From contig ML681995.1 of NCBI GenBank assembly GCA_007922195.1, positions 17,942,414 through 18,006,413 on the forward strand: 64,000 bases of DNA. Direction: 5' to 3'. The notes beneath the pieces are model-generated. The model did not search any database. It had not been told where the DNA came from and worked only from the letters and a program-made list of their open reading frames with translations. Positions 35,880-46,895 of the stretch are shown here, piece after piece; the stretch's first letter is position 1; every line of letters starts with the position of its first letter. Source of the DNA: Podocnemis expansa. Its lineage: Eukaryota; Chordata; Testudines; Podocnemididae. A program made the position numbers and the translations under genes.

Positions 35880-37846
35880 GTGTACTGCTTTTTAGGAGTG
35901 CTTTCAAGCACCATTCTCAAGATGGGAGAGGCCCTCGTAACTGATGCACCTTCTGCAATGGGCAGAACTTGGACAGTTCTTGGAATGGAAAAACTGAAGT
36001 GCAGTGGTTAATGTGTATGTTCACTGCCCTTTGTGAGAGAACTTCAGAGCTACTCTAGCTACTCATTGTAAAAGCCCTGGGGGTGATGAAATTGTGGGTG
36101 CATGTGCGGGCATGCTAAATGGTAGTTTTTTCTATATTAAGAATTTTCTTTCTCATTCTCTAGTTACTTGTCTCCCATAAGAAAGGCCTAATATTAGTGA
36201 TAGCTAATGGAAAGCTTCCTTAACTCTAGATTTAAGGCTGGTGCTTTGGTACAAAGGTTTTTCCCTGTGACTGGTGTATGTTTTTGCTGGTGACTCTTTT
36301 TAGCATGCTATTGCCCAGTTTGCTTGGTGGATCATCACACACAAGTGTTTTCAATACCTGATGGAGAATGGCTTGCAGCAGATGAGTTGTAAGTAGGAGT
36401 GATTTCCAGCTGAGAAGAGTTGAGCATGGTGCCTACCAGGTGGATCTAAAAGAATGCTTCTATTCAACTCATCTGGTAAAATTGATCTATGAGTCACAGA
36501 TATGGTGCGAGGCAGATCTGAGGTATCAAGAGATGCGTGGAGCTTTGGAAGTTGTCTGCCACTTGGCCATAACTTGCGGCTGTCTAGCTAATAGCTGGCA
36601 GACAGAGCTCGCGATTGGGAAGGGGCCAGATCCAGGTCAGAGGGAAGGAAATGAATCTCTGTTGAAGCTGACAGGATTGTATCTGCCTTACGTTAGGGTT
36701 GACTTAGCTTTTACTGCTAAATGTTGAGCTCTGGCACTCTTTTTCCCTCATCTGAGGATTCAGCTGTATTCTCTATATATCTCGAACTGGGAACCCTGAA
36801 TCAGTCTCATGTTCTGTGGTGCTATCCTCAATTTCAACAGTTGGTGAGAAAGAGAAGCTGCCTGGAGCAGAAAGGAACATGCTTCCTCAAGCAGAAGGGC
36901 TGTTTAGGATCAGAATCAACACCCCAAACACCATCCTAAAGCCCAAGAGCAGCCAGTGCAGATGCTGATGCACCATTGCTAAAAGACTTCACCTAACAAA
37001 CAATCCACCATATTTTGCAATAGCCCAGTTTCCAAATGGATTAAAGCTGTAGCAGCAGATAAAATGTGTTAGAGATGACATAGGCATGGCTCAATGGCAT
37101 GGGCCACATAAGAAAGAACAAACTGCAACTGCATGGCTAGACTCAGTGAGAAAAGAGCCATCTAGCTCACAGCTGCTGTCTGGTCATTTAAATGGCACTT
37201 TTAGCAACATAGACACATGTACATAGGTTGTGCGCTTCTAAAAGGGATGAATGGCCCATCACACCTCATGCCTCTGCTTCAGAGTCAATGGAAAACCATA
37301 ACACATGTGGACAATAATGAATGCTGTTCATGAGCGAGGACATTCCTGCCTCACACTTGGGCTGATATTATGGCTTGAAACATGAATGACCCCTGTCTTG
37401 GTGTTCATATCTACTTAAAATCATCTACATCTAGCTACACTGACTCTGTTTTCCTAAAGTTGTAAATTCTGGGGCATCATAAATGGGAGGCATTGATGGA
37501 CGTTCGCTTCATTATATCTCAGTTGAGTGCTCACTGTGGGCAAGCAGGATTTGATGCTCACTCCTTCCTTTTATTGCTCTTTATGTCTAGGTTGGGTTTA
37601 TTTGTTTGCCAACACAAGGGAGCCTTAGTTTGGCAAGCTACAGGCCTAACCTGGCATGTGAGCGGCTCCCTCCAGCCGTTTAGTTGGATGTTGATCCAGG
37701 ATGTGATTTTTTTTTTTAATAGGGCAAGAAAACACCCACAAAGATGATTGTCCTGCAGTGTGGTTACAAAAAGATGGCACAGAAGTAAACAATGCACCTT
37801 TGGCCTCTTCCTTTCCTTTTACCTGAAGCCATGTCAATTAGTTTTT

Positions 37847-38047
37847 AAAAATAACAAGGAGTTGTGTGGCACTTTAAGACTAACAGATTTATTTTTTGCA
37901 TGAGCTTCGAAGCATCTGAGGAAGTGGGATTTTCTCCCACGAAAGCTCATGCAAAAAATAAATCTGTTAGTCTTAAAGTGCCACACAACTCATTGTTGTT
38001 TTTTTACTGGACTAGACTAACACAGCTATCCCTTTTGAAATTGACAG
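37847..38047. mobile_element. PLE foldback element
   Basis: Near-perfect inverted arms (about 37859-37909 and 37940-37991) of the PLE terminal sequence surround a hairpin loop. A single PLE right terminus (ACTAGACTAACACAGC, then TATCCCTTTTG) follows. A 9-bp direct repeat, TTAGTTTTT, flanks the unit (37838-37846 and 38048-38056), suggesting that it was inserted whole. Confidence 0.85.
37916..37944 (+). ncRNA. Hammerhead-like core in PLE foldback
   Basis: CUGAGGA (one base from CUGAUGA), a perfect 5-bp helix II (GUGGG 37924-37928 with CCCAC 37936-37940) and GAAA 37941-37944. This is the second-best core in the window. The U-to-G change in the box would be expected to abolish cleavage. Confidence 0.45.
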
Positions 38048-38237
38048 TTAGTTTTTGCGTTGATAAACATCTTCCTGTGTGCAATCTCTGGTCTTATCCA
38101 GGCTAAGTAAAACATCCTGCCAGCTGGGTTCAGATAAAACAAATTTGGGACTCAGCGTGGTTGCAGCCATAGATAGGCTAACATCTTCCACAAGCAGTGT
38201 TTAAAAAGTGGGTAAGTCCATGTTGATCTCTGTCTTT

Positions 38238-38430
38238 CAGGGTATGTCTACACCAGAGCTGGTGGTGTAATTTCCAGCTCAGGCAGACATAACTGTATCC
38301 ACCCTGATCATGCTAGTACACCAAGAGCAAAGTGTAGCCATACCAGTACAAGCAAAAGGGTTGGCTAAGCACACCAAAAGCAATTCTATCTGAGACCCTC
38401 GGGGCGTACAAAGACAGCGCTGCTATGGCT
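38238..38430. mobile_element. hAT-type MITE, left end only
   Basis: It begins CAGGGTATGTCTACACC, the end of an abundant MITE type I associate with turtles. The right end is lost, and sequence after about 38430 does not mirror the left terminus. Confidence 0.6.
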
Positions 38431-38468
38431 ACCCTTTTCATTTCAGTGTTCTAGCTTGAGCAGAGCTA

Positions 38469-39535
38469 GATTCAGACTGCAAGGCCAGAGGAAACCATTG
38501 TGATCATCTAGTCTGATCCCCAATATAACCCAGGCCATAGTACTTCCCCCTAATAATTCCTGGAGCAAATCTTTTAGAAATAATGCAGTCTTGATTTTAA
38601 AATTGCCAGTGATGGAGAATTTACCACAACCTCTTGGCAACTAATTCAGATGACTGATTATCTTCACTGTTAAAAATTTACACTGTATTTCCACTCAATT
38701 TGTCCAGCTACAACCTCCAGTCGCTGGACTATGTTATACTTTTCTCTACCAGACTGAAGAAACCATTATCAAATATTTGTTCCCTATATGTGTAGTTATA
38801 GACTGTGATCAAGCTGCCTCTTCATTTTCTTGTTGTTAAGTGAAATAGAGTGAGCTCCTTGCTCTATTGCTATAAAATTGTTCTCTCAAGGTTCTCTTCT
38901 GAACTCCCTCCGATTCATCAACATTGTTCTTGAAATGTAGACACCAGAACTGGACACAGGATTCCAGCCATCGTTGCAGCAGCTCAAATTCAGAGGTAAA
39001 ATAACCTCTGTTTTCCTAAGAGAGGTTCCTTTGTTTATCCACCCAAAGGTCACATTAGCCCTTCGGGTCACAGAGTCACAATGGGAGCTCATGTTCTTCT
39101 GATTATCCCCCACAACCTCAAAATCTTTTTCAGAGTCACTGCTCCCCACAGTACAGTCCCCCATCCTGTAAGTGTGGCTTGCAGTCTTTGTTCCTATGTG
39201 TATCCATTCACACTTAGCTGTATTAAAAAGTATATTGTTGTTTGCTTGTACCTAGCTTACCGAGCAGCCTAGCTCACTCTGTATCAGTGCTCTATCCTCC
39301 ACATTACTTACCAATCTCCCAATTTTTGTCATTAACAAACGTCTGTGATTATTTTGTTTTCTTCTAAGTCATTGATAAAAATGTTAAACAGCAAAGAGCT
39401 CACAACCAATCCTTGTGGGATCTCATTAGAAACACACCCGCTCAATGATAATTCCCTGTTTATAATTACATTTGCAGACCTATCTGTCAGACAGCTTTTA
39501 ATCTATTTAAAAACTAGCACAGGCTTGTTTTCCTG
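38469..39535 (-). mobile_element. Antisense CR1 LINE, about 1.07 kb
   Basis: The plus-strand order is the reverse of a CR1 3' half. It starts with the 3' untranslated 'gaaaccattgtgatcatctagtctgatcc' part and then runs into coding sequence. In the minus-strand frame 38886-39164, CR1 reverse-transcriptase residues are readable: HCDSVTRRANVTFGWINKG, then SLRKTEVILPL. Upstream coding continues to about 39535. Stops and frameshifts mark it as dead. Confidence 0.85.
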
Positions 39536-40924
39536 ATCTGGAAATTACATCTTCCATCTCTGGCTGTAGACATATTGTTACTGGCAATCTCCCTCTGAGT
39601 TCACTTTCCACCCATCTGTAGTGGACTCCTTATGCCACATCCGCTCCAGTCACAGGTTTACGCCTTCACTACCTCATATATTTTACCCAACTTTCCTTAA
39701 AATTTGTGTATTAACAACTTCACTGCCTTCACCATGGTCAGCTGGAGACCCATGATGCACTGTGATAGTCCAGCCACAAGGGTGACCTTGTGCATGATGG
39801 GTAATATAGTCCAGCCAGGGAGCCTTGTGCACTGAGGCATCCAAACTACATCTTCTGCAAATAACCATAGCACCTCTAGCATACACAGATAATGTCCAAC
39901 CCACCTGAAATGAAATGTTTCAATTAAGAGCGACTCAGCCCCAAGCTAAATATTTCATTATGATTTTTTCCAGTAGAAAATTGAAAAAACATTGAGAAAA
40001 TAAAAATTTTCCTGCAGCAAATTCCAAATTTTGTGGGAAGTCACAGCTGCCAACTCTCACAAATTTGCATGTTACACCATGCTGACACCCCTATTAGAGT
40101 CAGTCTTATGGTGGCTGAAGAAGCACCCATCTGCTCATGGGACTGCCCAGGAGAAAACCCTCTCAGGTTGGTTGACTTCCCCGTTCCCTGCCTCCTAGGG
40201 AAGAACAGGCAATCACAGGTGCTTCAGGAGGCAGGCAGAGCCCTCCAATCACAAGCCAAGGGAAGGGGGAGGGACAGAAAGAGTCCAGTGGATCAGCAAA
40301 GCTCTGGGCCCCTTCCCTTTTTGTGTAAAAAGGGCCCAGTCCTCTATCCATCTCCTCCATTCTATGATTAGAGCACCTGGCCTAAAAATGTGGTGAAGAG
40401 ACCACCCCTGGAGTTGTCCTCCCACCCAGACCTGAGAAGGGGTAGAGAACCTCCATAGCCATAGAAGGAACAGAGGTGCGGTTGGAAGGCAAGGGGCAGA
40501 AGGAGAACTGGATGGTAAGGGGAGTGGTAAATTGCTGTGAGGCTGAGTGGGTGAAATTAATATGGGAATAGCAGAGTGAGGACAGAGGCCCAAAAATAAC
40601 TGATTTGGGGTTATGGGTTCAGAGATGATGTACAGACAGTGGGGAGGAGAGGAGATGCAGGCCAAAATCATATCTCACTCTAAACTGACATCACCAGTTG
40701 TTACATACACACTGAGGGGTGAGGAGAGTAGTTCAAAAATCAGAAGGAGGTTCAAAAAACCATTGCTTATTTTCTTTTTTAAATCTCATGATTTTCCAGC
40801 CAGTCTTACGAATATGTTGAGTCTGATTCATGATTCTAGAACTGAGAGGTTGGCAGAAGCTGAGTTCTCCAGGACAAAATATTGCATAAGAAAATTCTCA
40901 ACCAGCTCTAGTTAACAACCAGGC
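39536..40924. other. Unassigned intronic DNA
   Basis: No exon was seen. 39757-39860 contains 'tgcatgatgggtaatatagtccagcc' and resembles the reverse complement of 6152-6262, probably one unnamed repeat family. Confidence 0.5.
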
Positions 40925-41450
40925 AGGTGATGCTAGAGAGAAGTGATTATTCCTCTCTATTCAGCACTGGTGAGGCCACGTTTGGAGTACTGGATCCAGT
41001 TTTGGGCCCCCAGCTACAGCAAGGATGTGGACAAATTGGAAGGAGTCCAGCAGAGGGCAACAATAATGATCAGGGAGCTGGAGCACATGACTTATGAGGA
41101 GAGCCTGATGGAACTAGGCTTGTTTATCCTGCTGCAGAAAAGAATGAGGGGGGATTTGATAGGAGTCTTCAACTATCTGAAACAAGTTCCAGGAAGGATG
41201 GAGTTAGACTTTTCTCAGTAGTGGTAAATGACAGAACTAGAAGCAATGGTCTCAGGTGGCAGTGAAGGAAGTCGAGGCTAGAGATTAGAAAAAACTTCCT
41301 CGGGGAGGGTGTTGAAGCACTGGAGTGGGTTACCCAGAGAGATGATGTAATCTCCATCCATAGAGGTATTTAAGGTGCAGATTGACAAAACTCTGGCTAG
41401 GATAGTTTAGTTGGGGTTGGACCTGCTTTGAACTGGGGTTGGACTAGATC
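40925..41450 (+). mobile_element. CR1 LINE 3' end, truncated by a hAT insertion
   Basis: The CR1 reverse-transcriptase C-terminus is readable ([20 protein letters not shown], then [16 protein letters not shown]), followed by the usual 3' segment with several stops. The copy stops at 'ggttggactagat', exactly where a CAGGGCTCTCCAAAC hAT terminus begins, and the expected CR1 tail is missing. Confidence 0.9.
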
Positions 41451-41772
41451 AGGGCTCTCCAAACTATGGCCTGAAAGCAATGTTATCTGGCCCGCAAACA
41501 AGGGAGCTGCAGCCAGCTAGGGAGGGAGTCAGTTTGGGCTTCTGGGAGCGGATTGCAGCGAGTATGAACTCACCATGCCACTCTCAGAAGCTGACCCTGG
41601 AAGTCCTGGGGGTCCAAGGGCAGACGGGAAAGCCAACCACAAACGGTTTGTGGTCAGCTTTCCCCTAATGTGTAACAGCGGTTACAAAGCCGCTGCCATT
41701 TCTGCAAGGAATTTTACGTTGCTTACGTAAACGGCGGTTGACTGCCACCAAAAAAGCCTTAAGTATAGACTA
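41451..41772. mobile_element. hAT left end joined to another MITE's right end
   Basis: CAGGGCTCTCCAAACTATGG is a typical hAT terminus, but no matching right terminus or second GACTAGAT octamer follows. From about 41630 the sequence matches 55700-55876 in order ('ggtcagctt', 'aatgtgtaacagcggtt', 'gactgccacc', 'tagactagggct'). The unit is therefore a composite or has lost its middle. Confidence 0.6.
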
Positions 41773-43357
41773 GGGCTAAGTAATCTCCAGAATATGTCTG
41801 TGAGAAGTAGGCAAGTACTGTTATAGGATAGTATAGCAAGCTCCAATGATTGGAGCCCTTTTTGGGCATTACAGATGTTAGCTTATTGTCCTGAGTGTCA
41901 GTTATCTGGAAAACATTTTAAACCACAGAATTAAAGTAATCAGAAGTAACAATGAATTTGTGAAAGCTGATGATTTCTTACTGTGAATATTGAAAGAAAG
42001 GGAAATGGCTCCTAGCAATCCCAGCTGGAAAGCTGTTACTGAAGTAGAAAAGTCCTCAGATGAGAAATGCTGACTGATGACATGTTCACCAGCATAGCTC
42101 CCACTATGTTACAGAAAAGTAGATTGTTACACATAGCCGTAAAAATGTTCTTCCAATATATTATCTATCCAAGAATGTGATGTTTAGGTTATTTGGTAAT
42201 AGAACAACCAAAGACATTCAGAACTTTCAAATCACCATGTGGTAATTGTAACACAGGTCGCAGTACAAATATGGAGTTTTTGAAAGACGGACTGATGTGT
42301 GATTTTATAGTGCTGGGCACCAAGGAATTGCACTGGGGTCAGACTGTTAAGGAGAATCCAAACTAAATTTACCATATGCTGTAAATGTGCAGAGGCAGTG
42401 AGACTGATGAAATGCATATGAAAAAGATAGATGCAGGCTATTCGCAAACAGCAAATTGTATTTGGGGATTTGGGAGTGGAAGGAAACCATCTCATGAAGA
42501 AATGAAAGGAAACAATTCAAAGTTAACCCAGCACAGAGACTACTACATCCTATTCTTTCTGCAGCAAGCATGCAAGAGGCTGAGAGGGATTTCCTGAATA
42601 TAGCAGTCCTGTAGAAAATGGGGTGGGAGAGAGAGAAAGTATTGCAAATATCTGCAGAAAGCAAAAGCAGCAAAATGAGATATATGTTTGAAAACAGAAA
42701 ATAGCACATTCAATGCCTCTGGTATTTTACAACACAAAGGTGCAGCTATCTAGAGCCACTGGATGCCAGTGGTTCATAAGATTTAACGGGAGCATGGTCA
42801 AACAGCCAGGTTGGACTGTGCCACCAGATAATCTACAAAGTCTAATGTAAATTGTCAAAATGGAGATCCATATATACAGCACAAAGGAGCCAAACTGTCT
42901 GTGTATGCATGCATGAGAACCACAGTCAAACCTTTGAAACAGCAAAACCACTCATCATAGATGAAAATGTAAGGAAATGGGTCTAATTACTGTGGATGTG
43001 AAAGAAATAAAAAAAAATCCATAGTGAACTGGTATCCATGATGTAACAACTCTGAGATGCAGACAAGTCATGGATGAAAATAGGGATCTGTTTTATGGCT
43101 ATCCTAAGTGTAAACCATTAGATTGTAAGTTTGAGCCAGTCCATACTCAAGATTTTGAAGTACCAGAACTTTTAGAATCAGACCACAGGGCCAGAAGAGA
43201 CAGCCTTGCGGGGCAAGGTTTATGGAAAAGATTCAGAATGATTGCAGTTGGCTAGCTCAGTAGTACAGTGGCATTAAGAAAGCACAGGTGAGGTATAGAC
43301 CTGCACTGATCCAAAAGACCTCAACACTGCACTGAAGTGTTTGTGTCGTCCCTGTTT
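41773..43357. other. Unassigned intronic DNA
   Basis: No gene or clear repeat was recognised. It ends in a 16-base A run (43358-43373). Confidence 0.5.
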
Positions 43358-43578
43358 AAAAAAAAAAAAAAAAGGAGGAGTCATGTGGCACTTTGACTAA
43401 CAGATTTATTTTTTGCATGAGCTTTCGTGGGAGAAAGTCCCACTTTGTCAGATGCTTCGAAGATGGGTGAACTTACAGAAAGGAATGAAAATGCAAGGGG
43501 GTGTAAAACATAGGATCATGTCATACAGTAACAGCAAATCAGAGCATTTGTTAGGTTCATACCATGGGAAGCCTGAAG

Positions 43579-43881
43579 TCAATGGGAAAAGAACCCATAG
43601 TCTCGATTCAATTCTGCTTTCACAGAATTTAGCTTGCATATTAATTCGAGTTCAGCTGTTTCTCTTTGAAGTCTTGATGTCCCAGGTACATCTCTAACGA
43701 CAGTCGTTAACAAATCCATCATCGAGTGATTAGGAAGATGGAAGTGCTCAGCAACTGGTTTCTTTGTTCTTTGATTTCTGATATCAGCTCTGTGCTCATT
43801 TATTCTTTTGCACAGCAATCTTCCTGTTTGTCCAGTGTATAAGGTGTTGGGGCATTTCTTGCACCTGATGGCATAGATCAC
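43579..43881 (-). pseudogene. PLE GIY-YIG endonuclease domain
   Basis: A roughly 100-residue open frame begins with the CxxC motif (RCKKCP). It has the GIY-YIG-type core LYTGQTGR, then the basic helix LLCKRINEHRADIRN and HFHLPNHS, and a C-terminal RETAELELI segment ending LNRDYGFFSH, the usual PLE C-terminus. In PLEs this nuclease nicks the target DNA to prime reverse transcription. The reading is open without internal stops, but the link to the RT frame is broken, so the ORF as a whole is a pseudogene. Confidence 0.88.
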
Positions 43882-43937
43882 ATTAGTAGATGAGCAGGTA
43901 AGTGAGCCTGTGATGGAGTAGCTGGCTTGATTAGGAC

Positions 43938-44225
43938 CTATGATGGTATCTGTTGTGCAGATATGTGGGCAGACTTGGCAGCCTGGTTTGTTGCAGGGGT
44001 GTGTGCCTGCTTCAGTGTTTCTGTTGTTAGATCTGTAGTTGCTGGTGAGATGTCATCAATGTAGTGTAGGTAAAGAAGAGGTGTTTTGGGATGAGACTTT
44101 AGGAAACGTTCTAAGTCACCCATAAAGATGTTGGCATATTGTGGGGCCATGCGGGTGCCCATAGCAGTGCCACTGATTTGGAGATATAAATGATCCTCAA
44201 ATCTGCAGTGGTTGTGGGTGGGCAC
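43938..44225 (-). pseudogene. PLE reverse-transcriptase fragment with YIDD motif
   Basis: The segment contains YLQISGTAMGTRMAPQYANI (RT motif B region), FMGDLERFLK, and the catalytic HYIDDI. The residues after YIDDI (SPATTDLTTETLKQA) do not look like the RT palm and thumb. They lead straight into the Cys-rich linker, so the C-terminal half of the RT appears deleted. The linker's cysteines (CNKPGCQVCP) read in another frame near 43985-44010, so there is also a frameshift. Confidence 0.85.
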
Positions 44226-44379
44226 AAAGTCCAGTCACAGCTGTGCTGTGGCATCATCTGGGATGATTGGCATGGCAAGCAAAAAGATTTTCTATCTTTC
44301 ATGCCAAACAAAGTCTGTAACAGAAAAATTTTGTTGGTCACTCTATATTGGGGTGGTTGTGCCTGTAAACCCTCCTATT

Positions 44380-44600
44380 GTAGACATAGGCAAACTATCA
44401 CCAAACTACTACCAAGCCACTACCAAAAAAAAATGTACTTTTGCCAGCATAGTTTATACTAGTTTCTTGAGCAAAATAAGCCATAGTAGCAAAAGGACAT
44501 TTTTGCTAATAGATTAGCAGTGTAAAAAATGTTGTAAAAAGATCACTCCCCTAGTTGCTGCTGTTATACCAGCAAAAGTTTCTAGTATAGACCCATCCTT
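44380..44600. mobile_element. Putative hAT-type MITE
   Basis: 'tgtagacataggc' at the left and 'tagtatagacccatcc' at the right are loosely inverted, in the style of the GTCTACACT-ended MITEs. The interior 'tttgccagcatagtttatact' and 'tataccagcaaaagtt' strings are typical of that group. The TSD is not clear. Confidence 0.45.
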
Positions 44601-44669
44601 GGACATGGAAGCCCAGTTAGCTGAAAGCATTCTGGACCCATCTGAACAATATCAGTGACTGAACATGTC

Positions 44670-44954
44670 CTTTAGATTTCCTTCCACTCCACAAGAGATT
44701 ATCAGTGATGACAGGTTGAGGCCCTGAACTTGAGGTTTAAATTCCTAATTCAGTCCCAAACTTCCTTTGTAACCTTTGGCAAACCTCTCAATCTACCTGC
44801 ACGTCAACTCCCAGTCTCTTATTTGTATGGTGTATCACCTTCTCCCACAGTTTATCTACCTATCCCATATAGATGGTCAAGTCTTCAAAGTAACACCTTC
44901 CTTCTTACTGTGTGTATACAGAGGGTGTAACCCACTGGGTCCCTGATCTTAGGG
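44670..44954 (+). mobile_element. MIR-type SINE, sense, with L2-like 3' end
   Basis: 'gacaggttgaggccctgaacttgaggtttaaattcc', then 'tttgtaacctttggcaaacctctcaatctacctg' gives the tRNA-related and core parts. 'tgtgtatacagagggtgtaacccactgggtccctgatctta' is the 3' end. It is the counterpart of the antisense copy at 59560-59845. Confidence 0.7.
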
Positions 44955-45116
44955 CTTGTCTATACAGCTCCATCGATACAGTGACTGGGGCTGTTGGAGC
45001 ACAACAGAATGCAGGCTGTTGTTGACACCCCTGTTGTCCAATATTGTGAGTCTGGATGGAGTAGCCTTTCATTATAACTAAAGAATAAATATTGGTGATA
45101 ACATGACATTCTAGTA

Positions 45117-45558
45117 CAGGGGTGGCCAAACTTAGGAGCTCAAGAGCCACACAAGTTAATTATTAAACCTTCAAGAGCTGCACTGAGGCATATAGCCATA
45201 TACTTTTACCTACTCCAAAATTAGTAAATTTAAAATTCATTGCACACTTTAATTTTATCTTAGAAACAGGGCAAATATTGATCCTACTAATGTCAGATTC
45301 TAATAATTAATTAAGGGTACCATGACCTATGCAGTAAAAACTTAGCTGCTGCTCGATGTAGAAGACTGCAGGCTAGTGGCGAGTTTTTTTTTTTTTTAAT
45401 CCCGACCATGCCGCACTTCTCCCCACTGTCCCGACCCCCTCCTACACTCCTAGGCTGGGGCTGCTTTCCTAAATTGATTTGCTGACGTTCTTCCGGGAGC
45501 CACAATTTTTCATTCAAGAGCCACATGTGGATACCAAGCTGCAGTTTGGCCATGCCTG
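45117..45558 (+). mobile_element. hAT MITE, short form without minisatellite
   Basis: The termini CAGGGGTGGCCAAACTTAGG and CAGTTTGGCCATGCCTG are inverted repeats. Flanking octamers TTCTAGTA and TGCTAGTA match at 7 of 8. The first 290 bases closely follow 10926-11215, but the minisatellite array present there is reduced to one or two units (about 45400-45440). Confidence 0.92.
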
Positions 45559-46457
45559 TGCTAGTATAAGGCAGTGATGAAACAGTGCAAGAAAAAATTG
45601 ATGGCCAGGATATGAATCAACTGCGCTGCTAGGAGGAGCAGGGAAGAACAACTATGTTTGGCACCCAAAAAAAGTAAGGTTCTGAATTTTTTTTTTCCCT
45701 GTTGCTATGTTTGGTACATGCTCCGAGCTAAGCATATAAATCCAGATCCAGAGAACCTATGCCAAAGGTGGTCAATATGCATGGTATAGTGTTGGGGGTT
45801 ACTTTGTAAAAGTTCTGTCTTACCTGGCTGATGTGTGGGAATTTCTCCAATGACTAGCATACACACAGGCTAAGGGTAAAATGATCAAATGTACTGGAGT
45901 GACTCAGGAGCCTAAGTCACACTGAAAATCAGTGGAGCTAGGTTTCTAAATTATATCTGCATTTTTTGAACATTTTTCCCCACAGACAATAGTGTCAAAG
46001 AGTAGCTATTTCTGTAACTGGTTTTTAAATTAGGCTACCAAAATCTGTTTCCTAAATGACTCTCTTCTGTCTCCTACACGGGCTGGTGTTTTTCTTAGGC
46101 TTGCTCATTAATGCCTCTTGTTGTTTTCTTTTTAGCAAAAAATGTCTTTCAATCATTTGTCCTTGGGGGGAACAGATCCAGCAGATCCTTCTAAATTCAC
46201 ACTGCTTTGGGAGGCTTACGCAAATGCCTGTATGTTATATATTCAGAATGCAAACAAATACATTTTTTTAGTGTTTGGTTCCTCCACTCCTGATTTTGTC
46301 TGTCCTGACCACACCTCAGACCATAAGTCATTGCTCCATGTCATGCAGAGAAAGGTGCAGCATCAAGACTGTTGTTATCTTTATTATTGGTAATACAGTA
46401 ATAGTGAAGCTCCCCCAAGAGTTTACACTTCAAATAAACAGAAGTTGGGGGCGGAGG

Positions 46458-46775
46458 CAGGGGCATAGCCATGGGTGGGCTGGGGTCCATCCAGCTGGAG
46501 ATGAAGCCCACCCACTGCAGCAGCATGAACTTCACCACTGTGTCTGCTGGTTAGCCCTGCAGCCACAGCAGAAAGTTTTGTGCTGTTGCTGGGTGCTTCA
46601 TTGGGCAGGTCTTATCTCAACACCTCTCCTTCTTCTTCCTCCTATAGTTCCAGTTGCTGCCTAGCTACTGGAGCATCTCAGGCAGCTTCCAGTCATATGG
46701 CTGGAAGCTGCCCTTGGCTGGGCCCACCCTGCAGACTCAAGGGCCTGGCCAGAAGACGGGTTGACTATGCTCCTA
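46458..46775. mobile_element. Putative hAT-type MITE
   Basis: CAGGGGCATAGCCATGGGTG at the left is loosely inverted against GGTTGACTATGCTCCTA at the right. The interior is GC-rich and non-coding. The flanking octamers do not match, so the boundaries are uncertain. Confidence 0.5.
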
Positions 46776-46799
46776 CTAGGCAGTGGGTGGTAATTGAGA

Positions 46800-46895
46800 C
46801 TTAAATCAGTGATGTAACTTGCCCAAACTAACATAGCTGGTCAGTGTAAGAACTGTGGCTGTAACTTCCTGTCTCCTGACTCCCAACCCAGTGCT
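46800..46895 (-). mobile_element. MIR-type SINE, antisense
   Basis: 'gatgtaacttgcccaaactaacatagctggtcagtg', then 'ctcctgactcccaacccagtgct' is the antisense MIR order. Confidence 0.75.

Larger units (their letters stand above)
43374..44235 (-). mobile_element. PLE copy retaining RT and endonuclease parts
   Basis: This is the most informative PLE copy. Read on the minus strand it has the reverse-transcriptase core, a Cys-rich linker, the GIY-YIG endonuclease, an untranslated part and the terminal repeat (CATCTGACAAAGTGGGAC, then CTCCCACGAAAGCTCATGC). It is truncated at its 5' end within the RT domain (near 44235). At its 3' end the final CTAGACTAACACGGCTACCCC is missing and an A run takes its place. 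The terminal hammerhead-like core is CUGACAA, a good hairpin and GAAA. Confidence 0.9.

Noticed and set aside
46142..46393. 83-codon frame with an exon-like start after a CTTTTTAG-type sequence
   Set aside because: No family recognised, no donor in phase, and no similarity to the expected next PALM2 exon.
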